The notes below the pieces were generated by a model. The model was not told where the DNA came from and searched no databases. It worked only from the letters and a program-made list of their open reading frames with translations. Below are positions 1 to 9,498 of a stretch of DNA of 64,000 nucleotides, piece by piece; position 1 is the first letter of the stretch; every line of letters begins with the position of its first letter. The position numbers and the translations under genes were made by a program. Source of the stretch: an uncultured Phocaeicola sp. (GTDB lineage: Bacteria; Bacteroidota; Bacteroidia; Bacteroidales; Bacteroidaceae); contig CALUJA010000017.1 in the NCBI GenBank assembly GCA_944320845.1, positions 1 through 64,000 on the forward strand. Reading direction: 5' to 3'.

Positions 1-431
1 CTTTGTAGAGTAATAGGAAATCGACTCCGCAAGACACTGCAAAATATTGCAAGAATCCGGTGGAGCAATAGCGGGAGATTACTTCTTTAGCTAAAAGTTA
101 CATCAAAGATATTCAGCCACTTATCGTTAGATTACGATTCCTGGTGGCACCACTTTGAAGAAAAGCAATTAGCAGTAAACTTCTGATTTCCAAACGAAAT
201 CGGGAGTTTTTGTTTTCCCGCAGGACTCAAAAAAGTGCGGAATATGACTGCTTCCGGTGTTCCAAAAGGTGGAGCGAAAATCTCCACCGAACAGGATTCT
301 TTTTCGCTGATTTGCAATGTTTTGCGTATCAAGAAAACGTGGATGGTTTCCTACTTTTGTCCAATGCACAAGCAATACACGCAAATACTGCTGCAAGAGT
401 CAATAAAAACTTGTTCATACAGCAAGAAATA
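1..431. other. No recognisable gene; possible decayed sequence
   Basis: About 430 bases before the first convincing gene. Short coding-like stretches end at stops in different frames on the plus strand (one ends near base 93, another near base 174), which looks more like degraded sequence or the far end of a lost gene than an intact one. I recognise no family. The only structured element is the hairpin listed separately. A partial gene entering from the left edge cannot be excluded. Confidence 0.4.
259..288 (-). terminator. Probable terminator of the five-gene redox operon
   Basis: On the minus strand a perfect 7-bp stem (GGTGGAG / CTCCACC) closes a 7-base loop and is followed by TTTTGG. It lies about 145 bases past the stop of the last gene of the operon. 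The T-run is short, so termination may be partial. Confidence 0.45.
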
Positions 432-1166
432 TTACTTTATTTTCAATCCCGGAATCAGCGGTGTCGTATCCACCAATTCCAAATCCTTCACCATCTCCAA
501 CGTGCCTTGTTTGTACTTTTGGAAATGAGGGGACTTCAGATGATTCTCGTATGCGGCACGGTCGGCATAGATTTCAAGGATGGTAATCTTGTGAGGCGCA
601 TTCTTTTCGGCTGTGGCATAAAGAGTGAGTACGCCCGGTTCCAACCGCATGGAGGCTTCTATTTCCTCTTTCAGATAGGCGTTGTATTCGTCCAGACGGT
701 TAACATCGACGGTTATCTTCGAGAGGCGTACCAGATTATCTGTGGCCGATACAGTCGGTTTGGCAGTTTCCTGCTTGATGATACGCAATGCCTTAATGGC
801 AGCTGGGAAACCAATGAACGGAGCAGTAAGGTACATCGCTTCCCGCAGTTCCACGGGAGTTACACCCACGTTCAAAACAGCTCCCGCATGGGCTTTCAGT
901 TGCGGAAGCGTCTGCATCGTGGCAAGGGTGACGCAGGTAATCATTTCACGCTGCTTTAAATCCAAGTCTCCCGTAGTAAACACTTCGCCGAAAATAAACT
1001 TCTGAAGAATGTCCATCATTTCTGGGTCCGTACCCTGTCCGGTCAGAACTTCACCGCCGAAAAGGGTACGATAATTGTCCTTGCATGTTTCTATTCTATC
1101 TTCTTGTGCACTTGCAGACACGATTCCTGCCAGCAACAAGGCAAATACAATTATATATAGTTTCAT
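432..1166 (-). CDS. Exported carboxymuconolactone decarboxylase / antibiotic-biosynthesis monooxygenase fusion
   Basis: A 244-residue two-domain protein. Residues 1-20 are a Sec signal peptide (hydrophobic run, SASAQ cleavage site). Residues about 40-125 resemble the carboxymuconolactone decarboxylase fold (REMITCVTLATMQTLPQLKAHA), but without the CxxC pair of the AhpD peroxidase branch. Residues about 140-235 resemble the YgiN-type ABM/quinol monooxygenase fold (LVRLSKITVDVNRLDEYNAYL, then EPGVLTLY and a repeated beta-strand pattern). It is the last gene of a five-gene operon, 16 bases after the flavodoxin-like gene. From context I infer a periplasmic role in oxidising or removing small reactive aromatics or quinones; the substrate is unknown. 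Confidence 0.85.
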   Translation of the reverse strand: MKLYIIVFALLLAGIVSASAQEDRIETCKDNYRTLFGGEVLTGQGTDPEMMDILQKFIFGEVFTTGDLDLKQREMITCVTLATMQTLPQLKAHAGAVLNVGVTPVELREAMYLTAPFIGFPAAIKALRIIKQETAKPTVSATDNLVRLSKITVDVNRLDEYNAYLKEEIEASMRLEPGVLTLYATAEKNAPHKITILEIYADRAAYENHLKSPHFQKYKQGTLEMVKDLELVDTTPLIPGLKIK

Positions 1167-1182
1167 ATTCTTGCAAAATCTG

Positions 1183-1827
1183 TTATATACTTTTTCCTAA
1201 CCGATAGGCTTGTTCACCATAGTGTGTATTACGAACGGAACCGGCCGTCCATACTCCGGATGCGACTACTTCACCCACACTCTCCCAACCAAGATAATCC
1301 ATTAACGCATGGTAGTGCAATAGCATCGGCTCTGCTTCTTTCTTCGCGGTATCGGCGTAGGTCATCAGGAAAGCAGCCTTCTTGTAATGACCTTTTATTT
1401 GCTCGTTGATGGCATAGAAGCGGTCGATAACCCGTTTCATCTGCGCCGAAATACCGAAATAATACATCGGAGTGGCAAATACCACCATGTCAGCGGCTAT
1501 GAGATGAGGACGCAGTTCATTAAAGTCATCCTTTATCACACACAGACCGTCCATGCCGCAACGGTTACATGCGCGGCAAGGTTCCACTTGTTTGAAGGCA
1601 CAATCAAAACGGTAAACTTCATGTCCTTTCTCCTGCGCCCCTTTGACAAACCGTTCTGCCAGATAAGCCGAATTACCGTTTCGACGGGGACTACCGGTCA
1701 ATACAACTATTTCCATTTTCTTTTTTGTTATGTTCATATTTTCTACGGCTCTCACGATGCCGCTTTCCAAGACAATACTCCCTGTAGCCGCAAGCAGGGA
1801 TTTACGAAGAAAATCCCGACGCTTCAT
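1183..1827 (-). CDS. Tat-exported flavodoxin-like NAD(P)H-dependent reductase
   Basis: A 214-residue protein with a twin-arginine signal (MKRRDFLRKS, then a hydrophobic run to about residue 27), followed by a flavodoxin-like NADPH-dependent FMN reductase domain. The FMN phosphate loop is TGSPRRNGNS. The CRACNRCGMDGLC segment is the cysteine-rich stretch typical of iron-sulfur flavoprotein/multimeric flavodoxin relatives, and ATPMYYFGISAQMKRVIDRF is the family's second flavin motif. Its ATG overlaps the stop of the upstream flavin reductase gene by one base (TAATG), so the two are probably coupled. The predicted location is the periplasm, with a folded cofactor carried through Tat. Its electron donor there is not evident. 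Confidence 0.85.
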   Translation of the reverse strand: MKRRDFLRKSLLAATGSIVLESGIVRAVENMNITKKKMEIVVLTGSPRRNGNSAYLAERFVKGAQEKGHEVYRFDCAFKQVEPCRACNRCGMDGLCVIKDDFNELRPHLIAADMVVFATPMYYFGISAQMKRVIDRFYAINEQIKGHYKKAAFLMTYADTAKKEAEPMLLHYHALMDYLGWESVGEVVASGVWTAGSVRNTHYGEQAYRLGKSI

Positions 1828-2387
1828 TAATTCTGTAACCTAAATGTTTTTCCAAGTTTCGTGCATTTGGCAATTTCCCCTCCTGTCCGCAAATAGGTAT
1901 AGTTGGGCATTTCAAAGAGGACAAGCTTCAGCCTGCTGTAATCCGGTTTTCCTTTGTCGTTAAGAATATCTTCCTCAGCATAGGTATTCGTGATTTTGCA
2001 GATGAAGTTGTCGAACGTATCGGTTTCGTAATTGTCAACCACCTCACATTCCATCACCAGCGGACTTGCATCAATGACCGGAGTTCCGGCTTCACCCGGA
2101 TGCCAGGCAAAGACTTTCGATTTGTCCGTCTTCGCTCCGCTGACGCAACCCACATAATCGGCACGTTCCAGCATGTCTACATCTACCATATTGACGGACA
2201 CCTTGCCCGTAGTTTTCACCCCCTGATTGCTATAGTGAGCTTTGTGCATGCTCAACATGATGCGGTCGTGCCCGATGATGCCCACATGGGCAACGAGCAG
2301 CCAGTTTACCTTTCCGTTTACTTCCGTACCCACTACTACTGCGGGGGTGGGATACAATGCCAGAGTCTGGCCGATGTTTTTTTTCAT
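1827..2387 (-). CDS. Flavin reductase / flavoredoxin family protein
   Basis: A 186-residue cytoplasmic protein of the flavin reductase-like FMN-binding split-barrel family: LYPTPAVVVGTEVNGKVNW at the start, a central HYSNQGVKTTGKVSVNMV segment and YVGCVSGAKTDKSK, as in flavoredoxins. There is no signal peptide. It is the third gene of the operon, 27 bases after the amidohydrolase and overlapping the next gene by one base. A role in supplying reduced flavin or transferring electrons to the neighbouring flavodoxin-like protein is an inference from position only. Confidence 0.85.
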   Translation of the reverse strand: MKKNIGQTLALYPTPAVVVGTEVNGKVNWLLVAHVGIIGHDRIMLSMHKAHYSNQGVKTTGKVSVNMVDVDMLERADYVGCVSGAKTDKSKVFAWHPGEAGTPVIDASPLVMECEVVDNYETDTFDNFICKITNTYAEEDILNDKGKPDYSRLKLVLFEMPNYTYLRTGGEIAKCTKLGKTFRLQN

Positions 2388-2414
2388 ATTCTTTTTCGTT
2401 TGAAAGTTATTTTC

Positions 2415-3431
2415 TTATTTGATATTGAACAGCTGGGAAGCATTGCCCCACAGAAACATTTCCGCATATCGGGAAAGCTCTTCGTCTGAGTCAAGCGTTT
2501 CCTTTAGTCTATCCAGATTATTGTGCAATATATTTTCCGACAGATACGGATAATCGGATCCGTAAAGGATATGTTCCGGCGAAGTGATGGTAAGCAAGGC
2601 ACGGATGACTTCCGCCGTAGGATTGCCTGCCAGGTCATAATAGAGTCGCGAAAGGTTCCCCTCCCAGTCGATGGACTGCATGTATCCGCCTGCTGTCATT
2701 GCCGGAAGAATGGATTTCATGCGCGGAATGGCAAGCGGCAGGAACGAACCGCAATGCGGCACGACTACTTTCAGATTCGGATAGCGCACCAGGACATTCC
2801 GTGCCAGCATATTCACGACAGCACGGGTGGTTTCCGCCGGATATTCGTACATTGCCAGCGGTGTGGTCTTGATGATGTTTTCCGGGTAAGGGGCAGGCCG
2901 ATGCGGATGGACGATAATCACAGCATGTCGTTCGTTCAAAACTTCCATCAGCGGGTCAAGTTCCTTGTCTCCCAAATATTGCCCGCGACTGTTAGTTGCC
3001 AACTTGACGCCATCTGCCCCTAATGTATCAAGCGCATAGACGGCTTCACGGATGGCTGCATCTACATCAGGCAAGGGAAGCGAGGCACAGAACTTGAAAT
3101 GTCCCGGATATTTTGCCTTTACTTCCGCCGAAGCCTCATTGATATGGCGGATGCAAGCGACACTCTCCGGCACATCGCCGTAATAAGGCTGCGGGGCAGG
3201 CATGGTCAATACAGCGCAGCCTATTCCTGCACTGTCCATAAAAGCCATGTGCCTTTCCGCATCCCAGTCGGGCAGCGGGAAGGTTTCCTCCAGTCCCGCA
3301 CCGTACCGCTGCAAAAGTCCCTTGTATTCCGGCAGGATGATATGTGTATGCGTGTCTACCGGCTTCTGGGCATGAAGCATGATGCTTGATATCAAGGCTG
3401 CCATACCGATTACGATTCGTTTTATTCTCAT
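2415..3431 (-). CDS. Exported amidohydrolase (ACMSD-like TIM-barrel hydrolase)
   Basis: A 338-residue member of the amidohydrolase-2 family. Residues 1-21 are a signal peptide ending MLHAQ. Metal-binding residues are visible as HTHI near residue 28, a conserved VVPHCGSFLP block near residue 225 and GSDYPY near residue 290, the usual His-x-His, His and Asp ligands. Relatives act as decarboxylases or hydrolases on ring-cleavage products. The gene starts four bases after the stop of the aldo/keto reductase gene, so it is certainly in the same operon. The real substrate cannot be read from sequence. Confidence 0.85.
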   Translation of the reverse strand: MRIKRIVIGMAALISSIMLHAQKPVDTHTHIILPEYKGLLQRYGAGLEETFPLPDWDAERHMAFMDSAGIGCAVLTMPAPQPYYGDVPESVACIRHINEASAEVKAKYPGHFKFCASLPLPDVDAAIREAVYALDTLGADGVKLATNSRGQYLGDKELDPLMEVLNERHAVIIVHPHRPAPYPENIIKTTPLAMYEYPAETTRAVVNMLARNVLVRYPNLKVVVPHCGSFLPLAIPRMKSILPAMTAGGYMQSIDWEGNLSRLYYDLAGNPTAEVIRALLTITSPEHILYGSDYPYLSENILHNNLDRLKETLDSDEELSRYAEMFLWGNASQLFNIK

Positions 3432-3435
3432 AAGA

Positions 3436-4455
<1,020 letters not shown>

Positions 4456-4473
4456 TTAAAGTCTTCCTGATTG

Positions 4474-4540
4474 CAAAAGTAAGGGGATAGAGTGAAAAAG
4501 GATATAACGCATTTACTGACAAAACAAACCTATTTACTGA
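4474..4540 (-). promoter_or_regulatory. AraC-type tandem operator and promoter (site A)
   Basis: The plus strand carries AACGCATTTACTGA (4506-4519) and AACCTATTTACTGA (4527-4540), direct repeats 21 bp apart. In the transcribed direction the -7 box TACTTTTG occupies 4481-4474, separated from the proximal repeat by exactly 24 bp, and the aldo/keto reductase ATG follows 30 bases later. No good -33 box is present, as expected of an activator-dependent promoter. The same layout recurs at 7105-7171 and 9499-9565. Confidence 0.85.
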
Positions 4541-4558
4541 ATATGCTGAATAATCGAT

Positions 4559-4848
4559 TTAGCGCCCGTTTTCCGTTGGGAGAATGTCCTGATTGTCGCC
4601 GGGAATTTCAAAAACGAAACGGGCAAACAAGCGTCTGGCCGCCTCCGGCCGTAGCATGATAAATATGCCAGTTGTTACGGCAACGGGGGAAAACGCAACA
4701 TTGACAAAAGGCACCTGTTCCTTGCTCAAAACGCGAGGTAACTCTTGCCTGTAGTTCAGTTCTGCAAACTTCGGTACAAATCCTCCCAACCGTACATATC
4801 CGGCGGTTCAGGTAATCCTTTCCTTTGACATACTATATTTCTATCCAT
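4559..4848 (-). other. Probable decayed coding sequence
   Basis: Two short minus-strand open frames overlap here: 4559-4789 (76 codons, beginning like the GGFVPKFAEL segment of some carboxymuconolactone decarboxylases but then unlike them) and a 30-codon frame at 4756-4848. Neither looks like a complete protein, and coding-like stretches change frame, which suggests remnants of a lost gene between operator A and the cyclophilin-like gene. The resemblance is weak. Confidence 0.3.
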
Positions 4849-4863
4849 CGATTAAAGATGAAT

Positions 4864-5319
4864 CTATCGGTTCAATGAAAGCGTGACTGTGACATCCCCT
4901 TTTCCCAATGCTGATTTCAATTGCGCACCGTCGGCATTATCTATCCTGCCTATGCGGGTGAAGTTCCACGAATTGGTTGAATAATAAATCACCAGATATT
5001 TCCCCTGATAAAGAATAATGTCGCCCGGGCCGGTTGATGTCTGGCGGTCATTGCGCGGAAGGTTCGTCCCCAAAGGCCCAACTTTTTCCATGTTGCCATA
5101 GTCCTCCATTTCCACGGTCATATCTCCCTTTGACAATAGCTCTATCAAAGCGTCTGCGGACGAATTGTCTGCTAAAGTAGCGGTAAATGTCTTTCCGTCC
5201 TTGATTGTCAGTCTGATTGAATTTGTTTTCATATCTTTATTATTTTCATTAGATTGTCCGAATATCGGCAACGCTATTAACATGAGAGTCAACAGCGGAA
5301 TGATTCTTGTAATTTTCAT
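4864..5319 (-). CDS. Exported cyclophilin-like fold protein
   Basis: A 151-residue protein. Residues 1-22 are a signal peptide (hydrophobic run ending PIFGQS). Residues about 35-150 match the cyclophilin-like domain widespread in Bacteroidetes and Firmicutes: IRLTIKDGKTFTATLADN, then LPRNDRQTSTGPGDIILYQGKYLVIYY and SWNFTRIGRID. These proteins are often fused to or beside redox enzymes; prolyl isomerase activity is not established. Its ATG overlaps the stop of the upstream acyltransferase fragment (ATGA), suggesting the pair was once coupled. Confidence 0.8.
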   Translation of the reverse strand: MKITRIIPLLTLMLIALPIFGQSNENNKDMKTNSIRLTIKDGKTFTATLADNSSADALIELLSKGDMTVEMEDYGNMEKVGPLGTNLPRNDRQTSTGPGDIILYQGKYLVIYYSTNSWNFTRIGRIDNADGAQLKSALGKGDVTVTLSLNR

Positions 5320-5546
5320 AGAATGGACTTGATAAATTTTGCAGGCACTTCTCCCGCGACCGTGTTGGCCGGAACATCCTTTGTCACTACAGCCCCGACA
5401 CCCAATATTGCATTATCACCAATAGTGAAATCTTGCAGAATAGTGGCATTTGAACCTGCTCCAGACATTTTTATCCAATGTGATGATTTCAGGTGTATCA
5501 AGGGATTCCGTGCTTTTACAATTTCCAAAAATTCATTTAATGTCAT
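5316..5546 (-). pseudogene. Truncated hexapeptide-repeat acetyltransferase
   Basis: 76 codons, of which the last ~50 read as the C-terminal left-handed beta-helix end of a maltose/galactoside O-acetyltransferase (IGDNAILGVGAVVTKDVPANTVAGEVPAKFIKSI). Complete family members are about 180-200 residues, so most of the helix and the catalytic His region are missing. The first ~30 residues do not look like the family's N-terminus. I call it a remnant; it overlaps the cyclophilin-like gene by four bases (ATGA). Confidence 0.65.
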
Positions 5547-5850
5547 ATCAAATTATTTTTTATCCGATAAAAGGATGCGAGCCTTCCGCTCTTTTTCAGT
5601 TTGACTGTTTCTACTGTAATTATTGGCATGAAGTACAGTTCCGTTCCACCGCTTGATATCAGCAGGCGCTTCTATTGCATCTCTTTTACGGACAATTCTC
5701 TTATCTTTGTTATCTTGACAGAAAAATTTTCCGCATAGTGTTCAGACAGAATCTGCCTTCCTTGAGAAAATATTCCTCCGGTACCCCGTATCCGTTGTTT
5801 CACCATTTTCCGCAGCTTGTCTTGGACATCCCGAAAATAGAAAACGGCAA
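5547..5850. other. Gene-poor, probably decayed stretch
   Basis: No intact gene. On the minus strand a coding-like stretch ending ELSVKEMQ at about 5672 seems to continue in another frame as a further ~44 codons ending near 5568, the pattern left by a frameshifted gene. I cannot name the family. Confidence 0.35.
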
Positions 5851-5877
5851 GGATGAGGAACTGCATATTCCTCATCC
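5851..5877 (-). terminator. Hairpin downstream of the Fe-ADH gene
   Basis: A perfect 10-bp inverted repeat (GGATGAGGAA / TTCCTCATCC) with a 7-base loop lies 18 bases past the alcohol dehydrogenase stop. The minus strand continues TTGCCGTTTTC, so the T-run is imperfect, but position and stem strength fit a transcription end. Confidence 0.55.
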
Positions 5878-5895
5878 GTCTGTCATGACTGTTTA

Positions 5896-7077
5896 TTATT
5901 TATAAGATTCCTCATAAACTCGTATAATGTCTTTATCCGACATCTGAACACGGTCGCTGGTGAACATTATGCCCATTACTTCGCGTGTATTACGCATCAG
6001 AGTTTCGAACTCATCGGGAGCAATGCCATAGTCAGACATCTTCAAGTCGGCAACGCCACATGCCTCCTGCAAACGAGTCAGTGCCGTAAGGAAGTCTTCA
6101 GGCTTCGTGGCTTCCGTCATGCCCATAGCCTGTGCCATGCGGATGAAGCGGTCATCGCAGGCATGATGCTCGATGAAGTATTTGTAATAGGCACGGCTCA
6201 CCATAATCAGCCCTGCGCCGTGAGGCAGGTTGGGATGATAAGCCGAAAGGGCATGTTCCAACGCATGTTCGCTGGTGATAAGCGTCAGGCACATCACGCC
6301 GCCAGACAACGTATTGCCGAAAGCTACACGGGTACGAGCTTCAATATCATTGCCGTCCTTAATGGCACGGGGCAGGTATTCGGCAATGTTACGGATGGCT
6401 TCGAGGGCATACATGTCGCTCATCAGGTTGGCACCTTTCGCAATATATCCCTCTGTGCTGTGGAACAGTGCATCAAAACCTTGATAAGCGGTGAATGTGG
6501 CCGGTACACTTTTCATCAGTTCCGCATCGACGATGGAGAGGACGGGGAACAGGGAAGCATCGCCCACGAAAGCTTTTTCAAACGTATCCTCCTTCGTAAT
6601 AACGCCGGAGTTGTCCGTTTCCGAACCTGTACCTGCCGTGGTGGTAATAGCTATGATAGGCAACGGCTTTACGGCAATAGGCTGTCCTTTTCCTGAACCG
6701 ATGGGCACGTAATCCCACAGTTCACCTTCATTCGTAGCCATGACCGCAATGGCTTTGGCACAGTCCATGACACTGCCTCCACCCAACGCAACGAGAAAGT
6801 CACATTCGTTGTCACGGGCTGCCTTTGCACCGGCATTAACATTGCCCACTGTGGGATTGGGAGCGACACCATCGAAAATGCAAGTCTCCACACCGGCCTT
6901 ATGCAACTGCTCTTCCGTGCGGGCAAGATAGCCATTGGCACGGGTCGATTTACCGTTGGAAATGATGATGAGGGCACGTTTGCCCGGCATGGATTGTTCA
7001 CTCAGCTTATTCAGCATTCCTGCGCCGAACATCACACGGGTAGGAATGTACATGTCGTAGTTGTTGTTAGTTTCCAT
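5896..7077 (-). CDS. Iron-containing alcohol dehydrogenase (YqhD/butanol dehydrogenase-like)
   Basis: A 393-residue group III metal-dependent alcohol dehydrogenase. The N-terminal Rossmann part has VALGGGSVMDCAKAIA and ITTTAGTGSETDNSGVI for NAD(P) binding. Metal ligands fall in QGFDALFHSTEGY and the block EHALEHALSAYHPNLPHGAGL (Asp and His residues of the Fe/Zn site). YqhD-type enzymes scavenge short toxic aldehydes with NADPH. The gene is a separate transcription unit behind operator site B, and a hairpin follows it. E. coli pairs yqhD with an aldo/keto reductase under the AraC regulator YqhC, a close parallel to this locus. Confidence 0.92.
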   Translation of the reverse strand: METNNNYDMYIPTRVMFGAGMLNKLSEQSMPGKRALIIISNGKSTRANGYLARTEEQLHKAGVETCIFDGVAPNPTVGNVNAGAKAARDNECDFLVALGGGSVMDCAKAIAVMATNEGELWDYVPIGSGKGQPIAVKPLPIIAITTTAGTGSETDNSGVITKEDTFEKAFVGDASLFPVLSIVDAELMKSVPATFTAYQGFDALFHSTEGYIAKGANLMSDMYALEAIRNIAEYLPRAIKDGNDIEARTRVAFGNTLSGGVMCLTLITSEHALEHALSAYHPNLPHGAGLIMVSRAYYKYFIEHHACDDRFIRMAQAMGMTEATKPEDFLTALTRLQEACGVADLKMSDYGIAPDEFETLMRNTREVMGIMFTSDRVQMSDKDIIRVYEESYK

Positions 7078-7104
7078 TTTGTAAGTTATTTAATGATTCT
7101 GATG

Positions 7105-7171
7105 CAAAGGTAGCAGACTGCCGCCGGAAAGGGGATAACGTATTTACTGACGATTGTAACCGATTTACGGA
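7105..7171 (-). promoter_or_regulatory. AraC-type tandem operator and promoter (site B)
   Basis: Direct repeats AACGTATTTACTGA (7137-7150) and AACCGATTTACGGA (7158-7171), 21 bp apart, precede the -7 box TACCTTTG (7112-7105) with a 24-bp gap; the Fe-ADH ATG is 27 bases further. The distal repeat ends immediately beside the stop codon of the next upstream gene, so the regulator site fills the whole intergenic space. Confidence 0.85.
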
Positions 7172-8458
7172 TTATTTCCCCATTGTTTCCTTTACTTTCG
7201 CCAATAAACTGGGGATATCCAGATGCTGTGGGCACTTTGCCAGGCATTCTCCACACCCGATGCATGATGAAGCCGGGTCGCCACGCTGGACAGGGGACAT
7301 GGATACGGTGTAGTCTGCCATTGCCCGCCCTTTGTTACGGTGCAGAAGATAGTTGTTGTAGACATAGGCAAAGATGTAGCCGACGGCTACATTCTGCGGA
7401 CAAGGAATACACTGGTAACATCCGGTACAGTCTATGTGTCCCGGTGCATGGCGGTAAGCGTAGACGGCTGCTCCCAATGCCTCGCGCTCGGCCGGTGTGA
7501 GCATATTCGGCTTTGCCTTTGCCGCATATTTCAGGTTTTCCTCCACATCTTCCATGGATCCCATGCCGCTGACGGCAACGCTTACTTCGGGAATGTCCCA
7601 CAAGTAATCCAATGCCCACTCCGCATCCGGCTTCCGAATGCCGGTAGAAGCAAGGGCTTCCTTCATGCTTTGCGGCAAGTTGGCAAGGAAGCCGGTACGA
7701 ACAGGCTTCATCACCGCCACCCCCATACCGTTGGCTGCCGCATATTTCGGCCCGAGCACACCGGCCTCATACTCATAATCAAGGTAATTGTGCTGTATGA
7801 GACAGAAATCCCACGCCGGTGTATATTCAACCACCCGTTTGAACAGTTGCAGGCTGTCGTGGAAAGAGAATCCCATAAAGCGTATTTTCCCTTGCGCCTT
7901 CAGCTTTTCCATTTGCTCGATAAGTTTGTACGGCAACACATAGTCTTTCCATGCCCGGTGCATAATCATGTGGATATGATAAAAATCTATTATGTCGGTA
8001 TCAATGGCCCGTCTTGACCGGTCGAAAAATTTTTCGAAATCGTCCGCACTTTCCATCTCCCACCACGGCATCTTGGAGGTGACATAAACCCGGTCGCGCC
8101 AGCCACCGGCAAGTGCTTTTCCGACGGCCTGCTCGCTTTCGCCTCCCATATAGACACGCCCGGTATCTATGTAGTTCACTCCGCCTTCGATGGCGCGGCG
8201 CACCATCGGGGTCGTATGATCAAAATCCACATGCCCGTTCCTCATCGGCAGGCGCAACATGCCAAAACCTAATGCCGATACGTTTACTCCCGTTCTGCCC
8301 ATCGGACGGTATTGCATAGCCGGGTTATAATTCAGGATATCCCTTGCATTCTCCTGTCCCGCACGCTTGTTTGCTTCCCGGGCAATGGCATCCGGTCCCA
8401 TTGCGGCACCGACAGCCGCGGCGAATAACCCGCTCTTGATGAAATTTCTTCTGTCCAT
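7172..8458 (-). CDS. Tat-exported aldo/keto reductase with C-terminal 4Fe-4S domain
   Basis: 428 residues. A twin-arginine signal (MDRRNFIKSG, hydrophobic to about residue 26) precedes an aldo/keto reductase barrel (GRTGVNVSALGFGMLRLP, catalytic region NYIDTGRVYMGGESEQAVGKAL, FYHIHMI). The last ~85 residues carry two ferredoxin-like cysteine groups, CTGCYQCIPCP and CIGCGECLAKCPQ. This architecture is known in predicted oxidoreductases of Bacteroidetes and clostridia. It follows the DUF6282 gene by 18 bases under operator site C. The usual Tyr of aldo/keto reductases is present; the clusters suggest an electron partner other than NADPH, unusual for a periplasmic member. Confidence 0.9.
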   Translation of the reverse strand: MDRRNFIKSGLFAAAVGAAMGPDAIAREANKRAGQENARDILNYNPAMQYRPMGRTGVNVSALGFGMLRLPMRNGHVDFDHTTPMVRRAIEGGVNYIDTGRVYMGGESEQAVGKALAGGWRDRVYVTSKMPWWEMESADDFEKFFDRSRRAIDTDIIDFYHIHMIMHRAWKDYVLPYKLIEQMEKLKAQGKIRFMGFSFHDSLQLFKRVVEYTPAWDFCLIQHNYLDYEYEAGVLGPKYAAANGMGVAVMKPVRTGFLANLPQSMKEALASTGIRKPDAEWALDYLWDIPEVSVAVSGMGSMEDVEENLKYAAKAKPNMLTPAEREALGAAVYAYRHAPGHIDCTGCYQCIPCPQNVAVGYIFAYVYNNYLLHRNKGRAMADYTVSMSPVQRGDPASSCIGCGECLAKCPQHLDIPSLLAKVKETMGK

Positions 8459-8476
8459 AACTTTTTAACGAAAGAA

Positions 8477-9484
8477 TTAATGATGAGTCAGTCCTATCAG
8501 CCACGCCGGGTTATGGCGTACCAGTAAGTCAATGTCGCTTTGAGGGATGCCTTCTGCCTGCAATTTCAGGATGCAATCCCTCATGCCCTCGACGGGATGC
8601 AACATCACCGCCTGCCCCAAGTCGGTGGAAATGAAACTCCGTGACGGGTCAATGCGGACAAAGCCGGCAAATTCTCCGATGCTTTGCCGTGGATATTGCG
8701 GCATCTTCGTGCCTTCTCCCCACAAGCAGGGCAGATAGCAATATTCGATGTATGCGCCAAGGTCGATGCACTGCTTAATCTGGTCGGCAGTCATTTTCCA
8801 GAAATGGGAATTGGCATGGGTAACGACAAATTTGTTCACACCTATTTCCTTTGCCTTACGGGCAAGCGTGATGCTTTCCTGCGGCGAAGCGTGCCCGGTA
8901 GCAAAGATGATGCCGGCTTCCGCACAGATTTCCATTACGCGGACGACTTCGGGCAACACCTGTCCGCTATCATCCAGCACGGGGATTCCTTTTTCTTCCC
9001 TTCCTTCACATTGGTAATGATAGGCTGCATCGAGTGTCGGCATCCAGATACAACGGCACAGTCCTCCGCTTGTTTCGACAGCCTTTTGTGCAGCAAACGG
9101 ATTTACCTTATCCCCATGCACACGATTCATGCAGAAACTGCCGAAACATTCCGCTTCCGGCAGTACCTGCCGGATGATATATGCCCTGTCGTGGCAGCTG
9201 AAGTCATTGGATTTGAACATCACGGCACGGTATCCGGCATGCATCGCATCCTGCATGAAACCGTATTCATCTACCGAGCGTTCCCGCGAATCGGGGCGGC
9301 AATGCAGGTGGATGTCGCATACTCCTTTTAATAAGCCGTCATTTGTAAACACCGCATTCTTGCTTTTCTCCGAAAGAAAGTTCATGGCGCGGGCAGGTAT
9401 CGTCGCCTGCGCAAGCAATGCCCCTCCTGTCAGCACGGAACTCTTGATAAAGTCCCGGCGGTTTATTCTTCCATTATCATCCAT
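8477..9484 (-). CDS. Tat-exported DUF6282 metal-dependent hydrolase-like protein
   Basis: 336 residues from the chosen ATG at 9484, preceded by AGAAGCG. An upstream in-frame ATG at 9535 lies beyond the -7 box of site C and cannot be in the message. The twin-arginine signal is NRRDFIKSS followed by a hydrophobic run. The mature part resembles PHP/amidohydrolase barrels of the DUF6282 family: CDIHLHCRPDS, FATGHASPQESI, VTHANSHFWKM and FISTDLGQ offer His and Asp metal ligands. It is first in a two-gene unit with the 4Fe-4S aldo/keto reductase. Function is not established. Confidence 0.8.
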   Translation of the reverse strand: MDDNGRINRRDFIKSSVLTGGALLAQATIPARAMNFLSEKSKNAVFTNDGLLKGVCDIHLHCRPDSRERSVDEYGFMQDAMHAGYRAVMFKSNDFSCHDRAYIIRQVLPEAECFGSFCMNRVHGDKVNPFAAQKAVETSGGLCRCIWMPTLDAAYHYQCEGREEKGIPVLDDSGQVLPEVVRVMEICAEAGIIFATGHASPQESITLARKAKEIGVNKFVVTHANSHFWKMTADQIKQCIDLGAYIEYCYLPCLWGEGTKMPQYPRQSIGEFAGFVRIDPSRSFISTDLGQAVMLHPVEGMRDCILKLQAEGIPQSDIDLLVRHNPAWLIGLTHH

Positions 9485-9498
9485 CGCTTCTTTTTTCA

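Noticed and set aside
210-959. A 249-codon plus-strand frame
   Set aside because: Lies mostly opposite the CMD-ABM gene, whose two domains and signal peptide are convincing.
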